From: Shinella granuli | Lineage (GTDB): Bacteria > Pseudomonadota > Alphaproteobacteria > Rhizobiales > Rhizobiaceae | DNA: 64,000 bases | Direction: 5' to 3' | NCBI RefSeq assembly: GCF_004341885.1 | Contig: NZ_SLVX01000008.1 | Location: 187,745-251,744, forward strand | Part shown: positions 18,701 to 25,708 of the stretch, piece by piece | Position numbering within the stretch: the stretch's first letter is position 1 | Layout: each line of letters begins with the position of its first letter | Notes under the pieces: generated by a model | Seen by the model: only the letters and a program-made list of their open reading frames with translations | What the model was told of the DNA's origin: nothing | Databases searched by the model: none | Position numbers and translations under genes: made by a program

Positions 18701-19366
18701 GAAGGCCGTGATGAGCCCGCTTGCCGCGGGCTGGCGGCCGAAGAGCGGGATGATGGCGCGCACGCGCGCCTGCGCATGCCGCAGGCCGTCCGGCCCCTTC
18801 GCCCCGGCCGTCAGCGGGAGGAAGCCCTTGCCCCTGAAGCGCGTGGCGGGCGGGAAATCGGCGACGATGAACAGCGGCAGGGGCGAAGGCCGCGCCGCCG
18901 GGAACTGGTAGCCCAGTTGCAGGCCGGTGTCCGGCGTCAGCTTCTGCGTCAGGCCGACGGTGAACCGGATGCCGGCGACGAGCGCCCGCGCCTCGCCGAG
19001 CGCCGCGGGACAGGCCATCGCCCCGGTCTCCACAACGGGAGAGCGCCGGAGCACGGCGATCCTTTCGCGCATCTGCCGGCCGAGGCAGGCGGCATCGCCA
19101 CCGCAGCGGCCGCGTTGCCGCAGCCAGGCGCGCTGCTCCGCCACCAGCGTCTCCGCGGCGCTGCCCGTCGCCGCGGCGCGCGCGGCGCCGTAGACCGCCG
19201 ACATTTCGGCATCGAGCGCCGCCAGCGCCGGATCGGCGCAGATCGCCTGCTCCACCGCGTTCGAGGCCTTCCGGCAATCGAAGCTGGGCTGGGCGGTCGC
19301 GGAAAGGGCGAAAAGCAGCAGGAGAACTGCGGAGGCCGGCAGGACGAATGTCAGGCGCATCGGCAT
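15737..19366 (-). CDS. Secreted LprI-domain / beta-propeller / caspase-like peptidase
   Basis: A 1209-residue protein with a signal peptide (residues 1-24). Next comes an LprI/DUF1311-type cysteine-containing domain (about 26-110: SFDCRKASNAVEQAICADPALAALD, LVAEQRAWLRQRGRCG). The long middle region looks like WD40/YVTN-type propeller repeats (segments such as FSPAGRFVAAG and RLTRDGRHLVQLNHDGRF). The C-terminal C14 caspase/metacaspase domain (about 963-1209) has the dyad His1045 (FSFAGHA) and Cys1098 (LLDACHTG). A canonical EF-hand loop (1165-1176, DADTNGVIDLGE) follows the dyad. ATG 19364-19366 has GAGGTG just upstream. It converges with dsdA and stands alone. The predicted location is periplasmic or extracellular; the biological role is unknown. 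Confidence 0.87.
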   Translation of the reverse strand: MPMRLTFVLPASAVLLLLFALSATAQPSFDCRKASNAVEQAICADPALAALDAEMSAVYGAARAAATGSAAETLVAEQRAWLRQRGRCGGDAACLGRQMRERIAVLRRSPVVETGAMACPAALGEARALVAGIRFTVGLTQKLTPDTGLQLGYQFPAARPSPLPLFIVADFPPATRFRGKGFLPLTAGAKGPDGLRHAQARVRAIIPLFGRQPAASGLITAFLLSAGRQDIGVSLVTGGKCGEHVLRTERSPDLTVQLGLPEIVVQDRFTTDAPEMVLADASGRHAMKVYDGRYEVFDRETGALLLARAGLNPRFSPAGRFVAAGRATDNRIEVVDLADGAVIQVLRPGVLAWARNDSFIVLGAEIRQLENTVVSTLDSDLVTGTSMRNMEVGWLTEIVLDIDRMFVAMTGPNADGLKDGGLFWDMISDETHDLAESGPGLFALMSQGKSDDFDPDGARKALRQLVKTHRGIDIPLESPLWRFGEPVRVTHGMESYRINAREPDVQAFVAEDQAVENPLPAVTATAADTDERCETAEDGRGLARVEGGDVLCAVAVAGRGLGRLPQPVFQASEATIFDRIGDVIGEIDRVSRIDHDTYGDHMDFGAARKAKIDALVTEIAAATPAIRGRIRPLPREDIGLACSTSAEAFDPAAIEQAWRWGEETKVRRLLFVNCYAGSSRISQAGLILVSDGLIVDIDRQLVPDKASEDTSAFGWSASDASAISVFAVAQERILVSASYSGMAAVIDTRTGRRIGNLMPLDNPTLVRAMRLTRDGRHLVQLNHDGRFTVSRVDTGEQALAGVHIDDEIVVMLPDGRFDTSYEGAHALNVRFAGMAGLQTVHQFGAALHRPGLAQAVLAGHDVAARPETLGAPPLVAFSARAAEAGRRRLVVSASDDTALARLRVFVDGRLVSERAVTGATAEAVFEIDDPGGGHWITVLADDADGLVSTPKGLVLPPPAGGRGMLHAVLVGIDAYSGDPAIPALSFARSDAERLKAVLAQAGDGRREPILLTDEAARAETILKAVADAVAAAGPEDTLLFSFAGHAVGSGERGTTGELLLALPGTRTAALKETALAWREVAAVLAKAEAKVVVLLDACHTGLAGSSAFATNDDVAGALLTRAGAPMVVLAASKGRQVALESAGRGGGVFTSAIVEVLGAGRGAADADTNGVIDLGEFYAAVKTRVLRDTEGRQSPWLARNLLVGDMALF

Positions 19367-19711
19367 CACCTCGGAAACGAAACCGCGATCCCTTGTCTTC
19401 CGTGCCCCGGCGCTTACGGATCGCCCGCCCTCTTCGCGCCCCGCCCCAGAACGTCGTGCATGGGAATTCCGGCCCAGGCGGCGACTCACGCTCGCTTGTT
19501 AGCGCTAACGGATCAAAGGCGCCGCTCATTCGCGGCATGGTTAAATAAAAGACAAAGGAGGCGCCCCGTCGATCTCACATCAGCACGCCAAGCGGATATG
19601 CCGGCGACAAAACGGACCTCAACGGCGTTCTTGCGCCCCAATGCAATATCGCAAGCAAACGAGATCGATGCCCGGCCGGGCCGGATTTTGTCGAAGGCGG
19701 GCGCTTTTGCA
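19367..19711. other. Upstream region of the caspase-like gene
   Basis: These 345 bases between the caspase-like start and the repC stop contain no convincing gene. They hold the LacI-type palindrome at 19498-19509. Nearby are AT-rich stretches (GGTTAAATAAAAGAC near 19540) that could serve as promoter elements for the leftward caspase-like gene. Confidence 0.4.
19498..19509. promoter_or_regulatory. LacI/GalR-type operator palindrome
   Basis: Perfect 12-bp palindrome GTTAGCGCTAAC (in context TTGTTAGCGCTAACGG), about 130 bases upstream of the caspase-like start. A central CG step with TTAGCGCTAA-like arms is characteristic of LacI-family binding sites in alphaproteobacteria. No LacI-family gene is present in the window, so the regulator would act in trans. 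Confidence 0.5.
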
Positions 19712-20938
19712 TCAGTCGTCCCCGGCGGATCGCCCGCGTTCCAATGCCTGCAGCATCGGATAGATGCTGAACGCCCCGCGGACGGCCTTTTCGGTGAGAT
19801 CGCGCAGGTAACCGCCGGGCGAGCGGATGGCTTCGCCCCGCTGCAGGAGGACGGCGATCACCACCGCGGCCGCCTGTTCACCCATCGCGGCCTTGGCCTT
19901 CTGCCAGGCATCGGGCGAAATGCCCAGCATGGAGCGCACGAGATCGGCCGCCGCCAGAAGATCGGCCCAGCTTGTCAGGCCGTCCCGTCCATAATCGGCG
20001 ATGTCGGGGCAAAGCCTGACCAGCCGGCCAAGGCTGATCGCCATTTTCTGTTCCGGCGCCGGCCTCGCCTCGTTCACGGCCTTCGCCTTTTGAGTTTCTC
20101 GGCCGTAGGATTCAAGATTCTGGTCTGTGTTTGAATTCTGTATATGCTGCTCGGTTTGAAGGTCATTGCCGCTCATTTCTTCTTCCGAAAGGCTTGAGAG
20201 GTAAGCGCTTTCCACTTCGGCCCGAAGGCGCAGCAGTCCCTCGCGCCGCGCCGCGAGGAGATCGCCGGCGGCGCGGCGGCCGAGGCCGGCGGAAAGGTCT
20301 GCCAGGCGCGCGGAATAATCCAGCCAGTCGCCGGCCCTGCCCTCCTCCAGGGCCGTGGCGAGGATCTTGGCGATGTCGCGCTGGTGCAGCGTCACCTCGC
20401 CGCGCAGGGCCCGCACGGCCCTGTCCTCGGCCCGCACGGCCTCCGCCGCCTCGAAGATCTCGCCGGCCCGCAGCGCCAGCGGCGCAAGGTCGAAGCCGAA
20501 GGCATCCTCCAGCGCGCCCGTCTCGTCGCGGCGGCAGAAGCGCTTGCCGTTGGCGCTGTCGCGGCGGAAGATCAGGCCGGCCTCGACGAGCGCCGCAAGA
20601 TGGCGGCGGATCGTCGCCGGGGCCATGCCCCGCGCACGCAGCGAAAGCTCACGATTGGACGGGAAGACGATGATCGGCGCCGCGCCGTCGAGCTCCCGCT
20701 CGGCGACGAAGGAAACGAGCGCCTCCAGCACGCTGATCGTGCGGTCGCCGATGCCGTAGGCCCGGCGGGCCTCCGTCACGGCGCGCATGAGCTGCCACTT
20801 GTCGGCGCGCCCGGTGTCGTTGCCGCCCGCGCCGGCGCGCAGCTTCTCCTGCCGCCCGGCCGCCGCGCGCTGGCGCAGGAAAAGGCGCGCACTCATCCGT
20901 CCGCCGCCGAAAGGCGTCGTTGCAATCTGCTCCATCAT
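19712..20938 (-). CDS. repC: Replication initiator RepC
   Basis: A 408-residue initiator of repABC replicons. The N-terminus ATTPFGGGRMSARLFLRQR and the segment KWQLMRAVTEARRAYGIGDRTISVLEALVSF are typical, followed by a winged-helix region (ELSLRARGMAPATIRRHLAALVEAGLI). A low-complexity linker (about 250-290, MSGNDLQTEQHIQNSNTDQN) joins it to a C-terminal domain ending SIYPMLQALERGR. The start is ATG 20936-20938 (a second ATG follows at once) after AAGGGGACCC. RepC binds the origin, usually inside its own gene, and is limiting for copy number. It is preceded by a 261-base gap holding the antisense RNA. Confidence 0.95.
   Translation of the reverse strand: MMEQIATTPFGGGRMSARLFLRQRAAAGRQEKLRAGAGGNDTGRADKWQLMRAVTEARRAYGIGDRTISVLEALVSFVAERELDGAAPIIVFPSNRELSLRARGMAPATIRRHLAALVEAGLIFRRDSANGKRFCRRDETGALEDAFGFDLAPLALRAGEIFEAAEAVRAEDRAVRALRGEVTLHQRDIAKILATALEEGRAGDWLDYSARLADLSAGLGRRAAGDLLAARREGLLRLRAEVESAYLSSLSEEEMSGNDLQTEQHIQNSNTDQNLESYGRETQKAKAVNEARPAPEQKMAISLGRLVRLCPDIADYGRDGLTSWADLLAAADLVRSMLGISPDAWQKAKAAMGEQAAAVVIAVLLQRGEAIRSPGGYLRDLTEKAVRGAFSIYPMLQALERGRSAGDD
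20088..20200. other. AT-rich stretch inside repC, candidate origin (oriV)
   Basis: In the middle of GC-rich repC lies a clearly AT-richer stretch (TTTGAGTTTCTC ... TTCAAGATTCTGG ... TTTGAATTCTGTATATGC) with an inverted pair ATTCAA/TTGAAT. In several repABC plasmids the origin was mapped within repC at an AT-rich region. This assignment is by analogy only. Confidence 0.35.
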
Positions 20939-21049
20939 TGTCGGGTCCCCTTTTCCGAGGCAAGGAGGTCCCGTCGACGCCGGCCATCAGGCAGACGAAG
21001 TCCTTCATTTCGTGCGGCGATCAGGCCGGACGACTCTTGACTTTGACTG

Positions 21050-21121
21050 TTGGAAGTGATTCTCTCGAATTGCTACATAGAAGAGGGCTTCCGAAATGGT
21101 GACGTTTTGGGGGCCTTTTTT
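21050..21121 (+). ncRNA. Counter-transcribed antisense RNA (ctRNA) of repABC, with promoter and terminator
   Basis: On the strand opposite repC, in the repB-repC gap, a possible promoter TTGGAA (21050-21055), 18 bases, TACATA (21074-21079) precedes an excellent intrinsic terminator. The terminator has 11-bp arms GGCTTCCGAAA (21086-21096) and TTTTGGGGGCC (21105-21115), including G-U pairs, an 8-base loop and six Ts. The RNA itself would span roughly 21085-21121. Position and orientation match the small antisense RNAs that repress RepC synthesis and cause incompatibility in this plasmid family. The promoter choice is uncertain; two overlapping TTGACT sequences (21037, 21043) also lie upstream. 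Confidence 0.6.
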
Positions 21122-21199
21122 CTTGTCTCCGCGTTTCCTTTCGCTGGTTTCTCAGGTGTTTGCCGGCCGCTCAGGCGGCCGAATCACATGTGTTCGCGC

Positions 21200-22279
21200 T
21201 CAGTCCCTGCCCGCCTTTTCGGCCAGGAAGACCGCATAATCCTCCCGCAGACGGCCCGTCAGCGCCGCGATGAAGGCCGGATCGACATCCTTCGCGAAGG
21301 AAAGGCGCACCGCCCTGCCCTTGCGCTCGACCGTGGCAAGCAGCGCGCCGTCGGCCCGCACGATCTTCTCTTCGGCCACCACCGGCGCCTTCTGCGCCGG
21401 GCGCAGCAGCCGGTCGAACAGCATCTGGAAGCGCTCGTCGCTTGCCGCCGCCGCAAAGCGCTCGGAGGTCGTCTCATCGGCCGCCTTCTCGATCTCCGCC
21501 CCGTTGCCGTTGGAAAACAGCGTGCCGAGCGCCATCCAGCGCTCGCGCCCCGCCTTCGGCGCCGGGCCGATCGCGCGGATGAAGCGGAAGGGCACCGCCT
21601 CGGCCACCTGCAGCAGCCGCGACAACTCGCTCTTCTGCACGGTCAGCGCATCGCAGACGAGCCGGCGCTCGAAGCCGCGGCCGACCAGCGTATGGGCAAA
21701 GAGCGCGCGCTCGATGAAGCTCAGATTGCGCCGCTCGGCATTCTCCTTGCCCTGGGCGAGCACCAGCTCGTCGTCGGTGAGCGGCCGCACGATCGCCTTG
21801 ACCTTGATGCCGAGGCGGTGGGCGGCCTTCAGGCGGCGATGACCGTAGGCAACCTGGTAGCGGCCTTCGCCCTCCCCTGCCCCACCCGCCGCCGGCGAGG
21901 GGCGCACGAGGATCGGCACCTGCTGGCCGTTCTCGCGCATGCTCTCGACGAGGGCGAGGAAATCCGGATCGTCGCGCTCCTCGTCGGAAAGGCGGTCGCT
22001 GACGAAGGAGACGTCGATCCGACCGGTATCGAGCGAGACGATGCGCTCGCCCTCTTCCAGCGCCTGGCGCAACGCGCGCGCCTCCTCCGCCTCGCGGGTG
22101 ATGGAGGAGAGCGTCAGCCCCATCGCCTTGACGGCGCCGGAGGACGCGCGGCCGGGGACGGCGGGCGTCTCGGCGCCGGGAAGCGACTTCGTCTCGGGCG
22201 CGCGCTCGGGGCCGGCGGGCAGGATGTCGCCGCCGAACAGCGCCTTGATCGAATTCTTGCGGTCGCGGCCGGTCATCAT
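21200..22279 (-). CDS. repB: Plasmid partition protein RepB (ParB-like)
   Basis: A 359-residue ParB/Spo0J-family DNA-binding partition protein. It shows the N-terminal RKNSIKALFGG motif of RepB, the ParB nuclease-fold motif YGHRRLKAAHRLG, the helix-turn-helix region (LSFIERALFAHTLVGRGFERRLVCDALTVQKSELSRLLQVA) and a C-terminal dimerisation part. ATG 22277-22279 overlaps the repA stop (ATGATGA), so translation is coupled. RepB should bind parS, candidate 23907-23936, and work with RepA in segregation and autoregulation. Confidence 0.95.
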   Translation of the reverse strand: MMTGRDRKNSIKALFGGDILPAGPERAPETKSLPGAETPAVPGRASSGAVKAMGLTLSSITREAEEARALRQALEEGERIVSLDTGRIDVSFVSDRLSDEERDDPDFLALVESMRENGQQVPILVRPSPAAGGAGEGEGRYQVAYGHRRLKAAHRLGIKVKAIVRPLTDDELVLAQGKENAERRNLSFIERALFAHTLVGRGFERRLVCDALTVQKSELSRLLQVAEAVPFRFIRAIGPAPKAGRERWMALGTLFSNGNGAEIEKAADETTSERFAAAASDERFQMLFDRLLRPAQKAPVVAEEKIVRADGALLATVERKGRAVRLSFAKDVDPAFIAALTGRLREDYAVFLAEKAGRD

Positions 22280-23493
22280 GCACGACCCCATGCGCTGTGG
22301 ACGAGCTGCTCGATCTCCTGGTTGACGGCTTCGAGCGAATCCATCGCCCGGTCGTAGGTGCCGCGGGAGAAATTCTCGCGGCCGACCTCGTAGAGCGTCT
22401 GCTTGGTGAGGCCGGCATCGGAGACGGCGGTGGATTTCAGCATGGCCGCGGTCAGCACGCGGTTGCCGAAGAGCGAGCGCAGGAAGCCGACGATCTGCGC
22501 CTGCGGCCCGTCATGCGGCTCGTAGCGGGTGACGAGGTAGCGCAGGAAATCGAAATTGAGCTGGCCGCCCGCCTCGCGCACCACGCCGAGCAGGTCCGAG
22601 GTCATGAACAGGAACTGGCTCATCGAGGCGACGTCGAGCATCTGCGGATGCACGGTGACGATGACCGAGGTGGAGGCGCAGAGCGCCGAAAGCGTGAGGT
22701 AGCCGAGCTGCGGCGGGCAATCGATGACGACGACGTCGTAATCGTCGGCGACCGAGGCGAGCGCCGCCTGCACGCGGGTGAAGAACAGGCCGTGCGCCTC
22801 CCCTGCCCGGCGCTCGGCGAGCGCGCGCGGCGTCGCATGCTCGAATTCCTGCAGTTCCAGATTGCCCGGCACGAGGTCGAGATTGTGGAAATAGGTCTTT
22901 CGCACGATGGCGGAGAGCGGGCGGGCCTCGCCGTCATAGCGGATCGCGCCGTAGATCGTGTCGTTGCCGGCCAGGTCGAGCTCCGGCTGGTAGCCGAAGA
23001 GCGCCGAGAGCGAGGCCTGCGGGTCGAGATCGATGGCGAGCACCCGGTGGCCGGTCATGGCGAGGTGCTGGGCAAGGTGCACGGAGGAGGTCGTCTTGCC
23101 GGAGCCGCCCTTGAAATTGGTGACGGAGAGGACCTGCAGGTGCTCACCGCGCGCCGGATCGCGCCACTTCACATAGGAGCGGGCCTTCGCCGCATTGCCC
23201 TTGGCGCGGGCCTGTTCGGCAAGGTGATGGCGCAGCGCATCGATGTCGGCGAGCGAATACATGCGCCGCCCGCCGGGACCCGTGGCCAGTTCCGGTCCCT
23301 CTCCCGCCAGCGAGATCTGCCGCAGGTAGCCGTCCGAAACGCCGATCAGCCGCGCCGCCTCGCCCGAGGTGAAGCTGCGCAGGGTCTTCTGCGAGGTCGG
23401 CGGGAAGAGCCGGTCGCGCATCGCCTGGAGCTGCACGGACAGCGCCTGTGCATCCTCCGCAATGGTTTCGTCGGCCGGGCGAAGCGTCGACAT
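22276..23493 (-). CDS. repA: Plasmid partition ATPase RepA (ParA-like)
   Basis: A 405-residue ParA-type ATPase. It has an N-terminal MerR-like DNA-binding region (FTSGEAARLIGVSDGYLRQISLAGEGP, residues 41-67), a deviant Walker A KGGSGKTT (128-135), DLDPQASLSALFG and the VVVIDCPPQLGYLT switch. Start choice: ATG 23491-23493 with GGGAGAATCC upstream gives the usual RepA length. An ATG at 23527-23529, also with an SD (GGAG), would add 12 residues. It is the first gene of the repABC operon, and RepA-ADP/RepB typically repress its promoter. Confidence 0.95.
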   Translation of the reverse strand: MSTLRPADETIAEDAQALSVQLQAMRDRLFPPTSQKTLRSFTSGEAARLIGVSDGYLRQISLAGEGPELATGPGGRRMYSLADIDALRHHLAEQARAKGNAAKARSYVKWRDPARGEHLQVLSVTNFKGGSGKTTSSVHLAQHLAMTGHRVLAIDLDPQASLSALFGYQPELDLAGNDTIYGAIRYDGEARPLSAIVRKTYFHNLDLVPGNLELQEFEHATPRALAERRAGEAHGLFFTRVQAALASVADDYDVVVIDCPPQLGYLTLSALCASTSVIVTVHPQMLDVASMSQFLFMTSDLLGVVREAGGQLNFDFLRYLVTRYEPHDGPQAQIVGFLRSLFGNRVLTAAMLKSTAVSDAGLTKQTLYEVGRENFSRGTYDRAMDSLEAVNQEIEQLVHSAWGRA

Positions 23494-24020
23494 GGATTCT
23501 CCCAGGGCTGTGTGCGACGGCTTGGCCATCGGCAGTCTCCGTTCATTCCCGACCCGCGGCCCCTCATGGTCCGGCGGATCGCCTTGCCCATAGTCTCCCC
23601 GATTCTCCACCCCGGGGATATGCGGGGACGGAAAAATCTACAGAGGCTTCCGGCAGTTACGGCAAAAAACACAATCTTTGCCCAGTTCCGTAGGAGACGG
23701 TGGGACAGGTTGCGAGTCGCGTCAAGCGTTTTTTGGTTAACGAGCCCTTAACGGAGGAGGGCCGGAGTCCCGGAGAATCAGGGTTCATGCGCATCTTGCG
23801 GGATCGTCGTCCACCGGATTCTGGCTCCGCCGCGCGTAAGGCGGGACGACCGCTGCCCCAGGCCGCATGCCGATCCTCGGCCGATTCGCGTCCCCGCCTT
23901 GCCGGCCCGCGCCGTTGACAACTGTCAACGGCGCGGTCCATCAGCATCGTGAATCGATGCGCCGTCATCGATTCCAAAAAGGCGTTGGACGGGATTCGCT
24001 CCACAGGCGAGACTCGCCCC
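23494..24020. promoter_or_regulatory. repABC upstream region
   Basis: These 527 bases between repA and the WGR gene hold no convincing gene. They contain the repABC promoter region (AT-rich near 23630-23690, with TACAGAGGC and AAAAAACACAATC), an inverted pair GTTAA/TTAAC spaced by seven bases (23736-23752) next to a TTTTTT run, and the long parS-like palindrome at 23907-23936. Such upstream segments often carry partition and incompatibility determinants. Confidence 0.5.
23907..23936. promoter_or_regulatory. parS-like RepB-binding palindrome
   Basis: A 30-bp palindrome with perfect 14-bp arms (CCGCGCCGTTGACA and TGTCAACGGCGCGG) around a central AC. Its core GTTGACAACTGTCAAC (23914-23929) fits the repABC partition-site consensus GTTNNCNGCNGNNAAC at all fixed positions except one central G. 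No T-run follows, so a terminator is unlikely. It lies about 410 bases upstream of repA. Confidence 0.7.
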
Positions 24021-24278
24021 ATGGAAGAGACGAGGTCAAGCCATTTCGAGCGCCGCGATGCGGCCCGCAACATGCAGCGCTTCTACCGCCTGACGGTGAC
24101 GCGCGATCTCTTCGGCGCCGTGCTGCTGGTGCGCGAATGGGGACGCATCGGCGCCTATGCCCGCGAGCGCAGGGAGGTCAAGGCAAGCCTCGCGGACGCC
24201 CGCCGGGACGCCGCGAGGCTTGCCGCGCAAAAACAGCGGCGCGGCTACCGCGCCGTCGAGGACGGGGACCGGCGTTGA
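24021..24278 (+). CDS. WGR-domain protein
   Basis: An 85-residue protein made of essentially one WGR domain: FYRLTVTRDLFGAVLLVREWGRIGAYARERREVKASLADARRDAARL contains the diagnostic WGRIG. WGR domains occur in PARPs and DNA-repair proteins and bind nucleic acid. Stand-alone versions are common on rhizobial plasmids, but their role is not established. The start was placed at ATG 24021, matching typical family N-termini (ERRDAARNMQRFY); an in-frame ATG at 23949 would add 24 unusual residues. It faces away from repA. Confidence 0.75.
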   Translation: MEETRSSHFERRDAARNMQRFYRLTVTRDLFGAVLLVREWGRIGAYARERREVKASLADARRDAARLAAQKQRRGYRAVEDGDRR

Positions 24279-24375
24279 TACCCCTTGAGAAGGGCTTTTC
24301 GGCCTTGTCGCCGAAGCGCCGGAAAGGTTGCTGGTTCGCCGCGTCGCGCGACGATCTCTTCCGAGAGCCCCCAAC

Positions 24376-24459
24376 ATGCCGGCGCTCATCCTCACCGACG
24401 GCCCGCTGATGATCGAAAACCCGGCCATCATCGACTGGATCGCGTCAAGGCTCGACGGC
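24376..24459 (+). pseudogene. Glutathione S-transferase N-domain remnant
   Basis: In one frame this reads MPALILTDGPLMIENPAIIDWIA followed by SRLDG. This resembles the beta3-beta4-alpha3 part of GST N-terminal domains (VPALxLxDGxxLxESxAIxxYL), including the glutathione-contacting E-N/S pair. The match stops abruptly, and nothing upstream or downstream in frame continues the fold. It reads as a decayed fragment between the WGR gene and the sugar operon. Confidence 0.4.
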
Positions 24460-24492
24460 GCTGCTGCAGCGCCGCCGTGCCTTTCGAGAAAT

Positions 24493-24515
24493 CGGGCCGC
24501 GTGTCGCACGGCCCG
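24493..24515 (-). terminator. Terminator candidate of the sugar ABC operon
   Basis: Seven-bp perfect arms CGGGCCG (24493-24499) and CGGCCCG (24509-24515) close a short loop, nine bases after the stop of the binding-protein gene in its direction of transcription. The following minus-strand sequence is moderately T-rich (ATTTCTCG). Confidence 0.5.
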
Positions 24516-24523
24516 GCTCCTGT

Positions 24524-25648
24524 TTACTTGCCGCCCCAGGCGGCCGGATAGTCCGGCAGCTTTTCGCAGCCGCACATGGCGTGGTGCAGCGGCGGCATCT
24601 TCTCGTTGACGTACTGGTCGAGCGTCTCGGCGGTGATGGATGGCTGCGGCATCACCCATTCCGGACCGGGCACGGCCTCGCCGTTCAGCACCTTGACCGC
24701 GGCGATGATCGGCGTGCGCCACTGGTAGGTCGGATAGGTCGGGGCGATCGCCTTGAAGCCCTCGGCCTTCCATTTCATCAGGAAGTCCTGCTGGTCCTCC
24801 CCGGTGATGATCGGCAGCGGCAGGCCGGAATCCTCGAAGGCTTCCAATGCCGCGACAGCGGTCGCGCCCGCATCCATCCAGATCGCATCGATCGAGCCGC
24901 GTTGCAGATAGTCCTCGACGATCGACTTGGTCTTGGCATTGTCGCCCTCGGTGAATTCCTCGCCGATGACGTTCAGTCCCTTCTCCTTGAAGATGCGCTT
25001 GGCGGCGGAGGCGCGGGTCTCCAGCACGTCGACGCCGGGCACGATGCGCAGCATCAGCACGTTGGCGCCAGCCGCGGCGTTGGCCGCCACGAACTCGCCG
25101 GCCTGGATGCCGAAACCGTAGCCGCCGACCGGATGGATGAAGGTCACCGGGCACTTGGTGTTGACGCCGCGGTCGAAGACGATGACCGGCAGCCTGGCGC
25201 AGGCCTTCTCGACAGCGGGGGTCAGGGCGGCGGTGGTGTTCGGCGAGACGATCAGCACCGAGCACTTGCCGCCGTTGATCAGGTCGTCGATGTCGGAAAT
25301 CTGCTTGTCGTCGGAACCTTCGGCATCGACGTGGATGAGCTCCTTGATCTCCGGATGCAGCTTCACCTCGGCCTGCATGTTGGTCCAGCCGGTCACGCGC
25401 CAGGCATTGTTCACCCCGGCATTGGAGAAGCAGATCGTATGGGGACCGTCCTTCCTGTACTGCGCGGTGTCGGCCATCTGGTCACCGTAATATTGCACCC
25501 ATGGCTCCCCCTCCGGGCCATTGGCCTTCGCCGTCAGCATCTCGCGCTGCCTGGCGAATTCGGCGGGGTCGTCGAAGTTCAGCTGTTGGGCCTGCGCGGT
25601 GCCCGCAAAAAGGGCAGCCGAAACAGCGGCGGTCAGCAGTCTTTTCAT
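24524..25648 (-). CDS. Sugar ABC transporter periplasmic binding protein
   Basis: A 374-residue periplasmic binding protein of the RbsB-like class (Peripla_BP_4). A signal peptide ends near residue 20 (GTAQA|QQ). Typical features are TICFSNAGVNNAWRVTGW at the first lobe, VSPNTTAALTPAVEKA, PVIVFDRGV and DAIWMDAGATAVAALEAFEDSG, plus a C-terminal CGC motif. It is unusual in being the last gene of its operon, after ATPase and permeases. The substrate is a sugar or polyol; the two TIM-barrel isomerases of the operon suggest an inositol-like or rare-sugar ligand. Confidence 0.88.
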   Translation of the reverse strand: MKRLLTAAVSAALFAGTAQAQQLNFDDPAEFARQREMLTAKANGPEGEPWVQYYGDQMADTAQYRKDGPHTICFSNAGVNNAWRVTGWTNMQAEVKLHPEIKELIHVDAEGSDDKQISDIDDLINGGKCSVLIVSPNTTAALTPAVEKACARLPVIVFDRGVNTKCPVTFIHPVGGYGFGIQAGEFVAANAAAGANVLMLRIVPGVDVLETRASAAKRIFKEKGLNVIGEEFTEGDNAKTKSIVEDYLQRGSIDAIWMDAGATAVAALEAFEDSGLPLPIITGEDQQDFLMKWKAEGFKAIAPTYPTYQWRTPIIAAVKVLNGEAVPGPEWVMPQPSITAETLDQYVNEKMPPLHHAMCGCEKLPDYPAAWGGK

Positions 25649-25708
25649 GTCTCACTCCCGTTGATCATGATGTTCAGTTCCTCCCGGCGGCCTTGCGGCC
25701 GACGAAAT

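Noticed and set aside
15707-20134. A very long open frame (1475 codons) on the plus strand opposite the caspase-like gene
   Set aside because: It is an antisense shadow caused by high GC at third codon positions; the translation is Arg/Ala/Gly-rich low-complexity sequence without domains, while the minus strand encodes clear motifs.
23736-23752. GTTAA-N7-TTAAC inverted pair as a second parS site
   Set aside because: Wrong spacing and arms compared with the 16-bp repABC consensus; only five-bp arms, so kept as a note under the upstream region.
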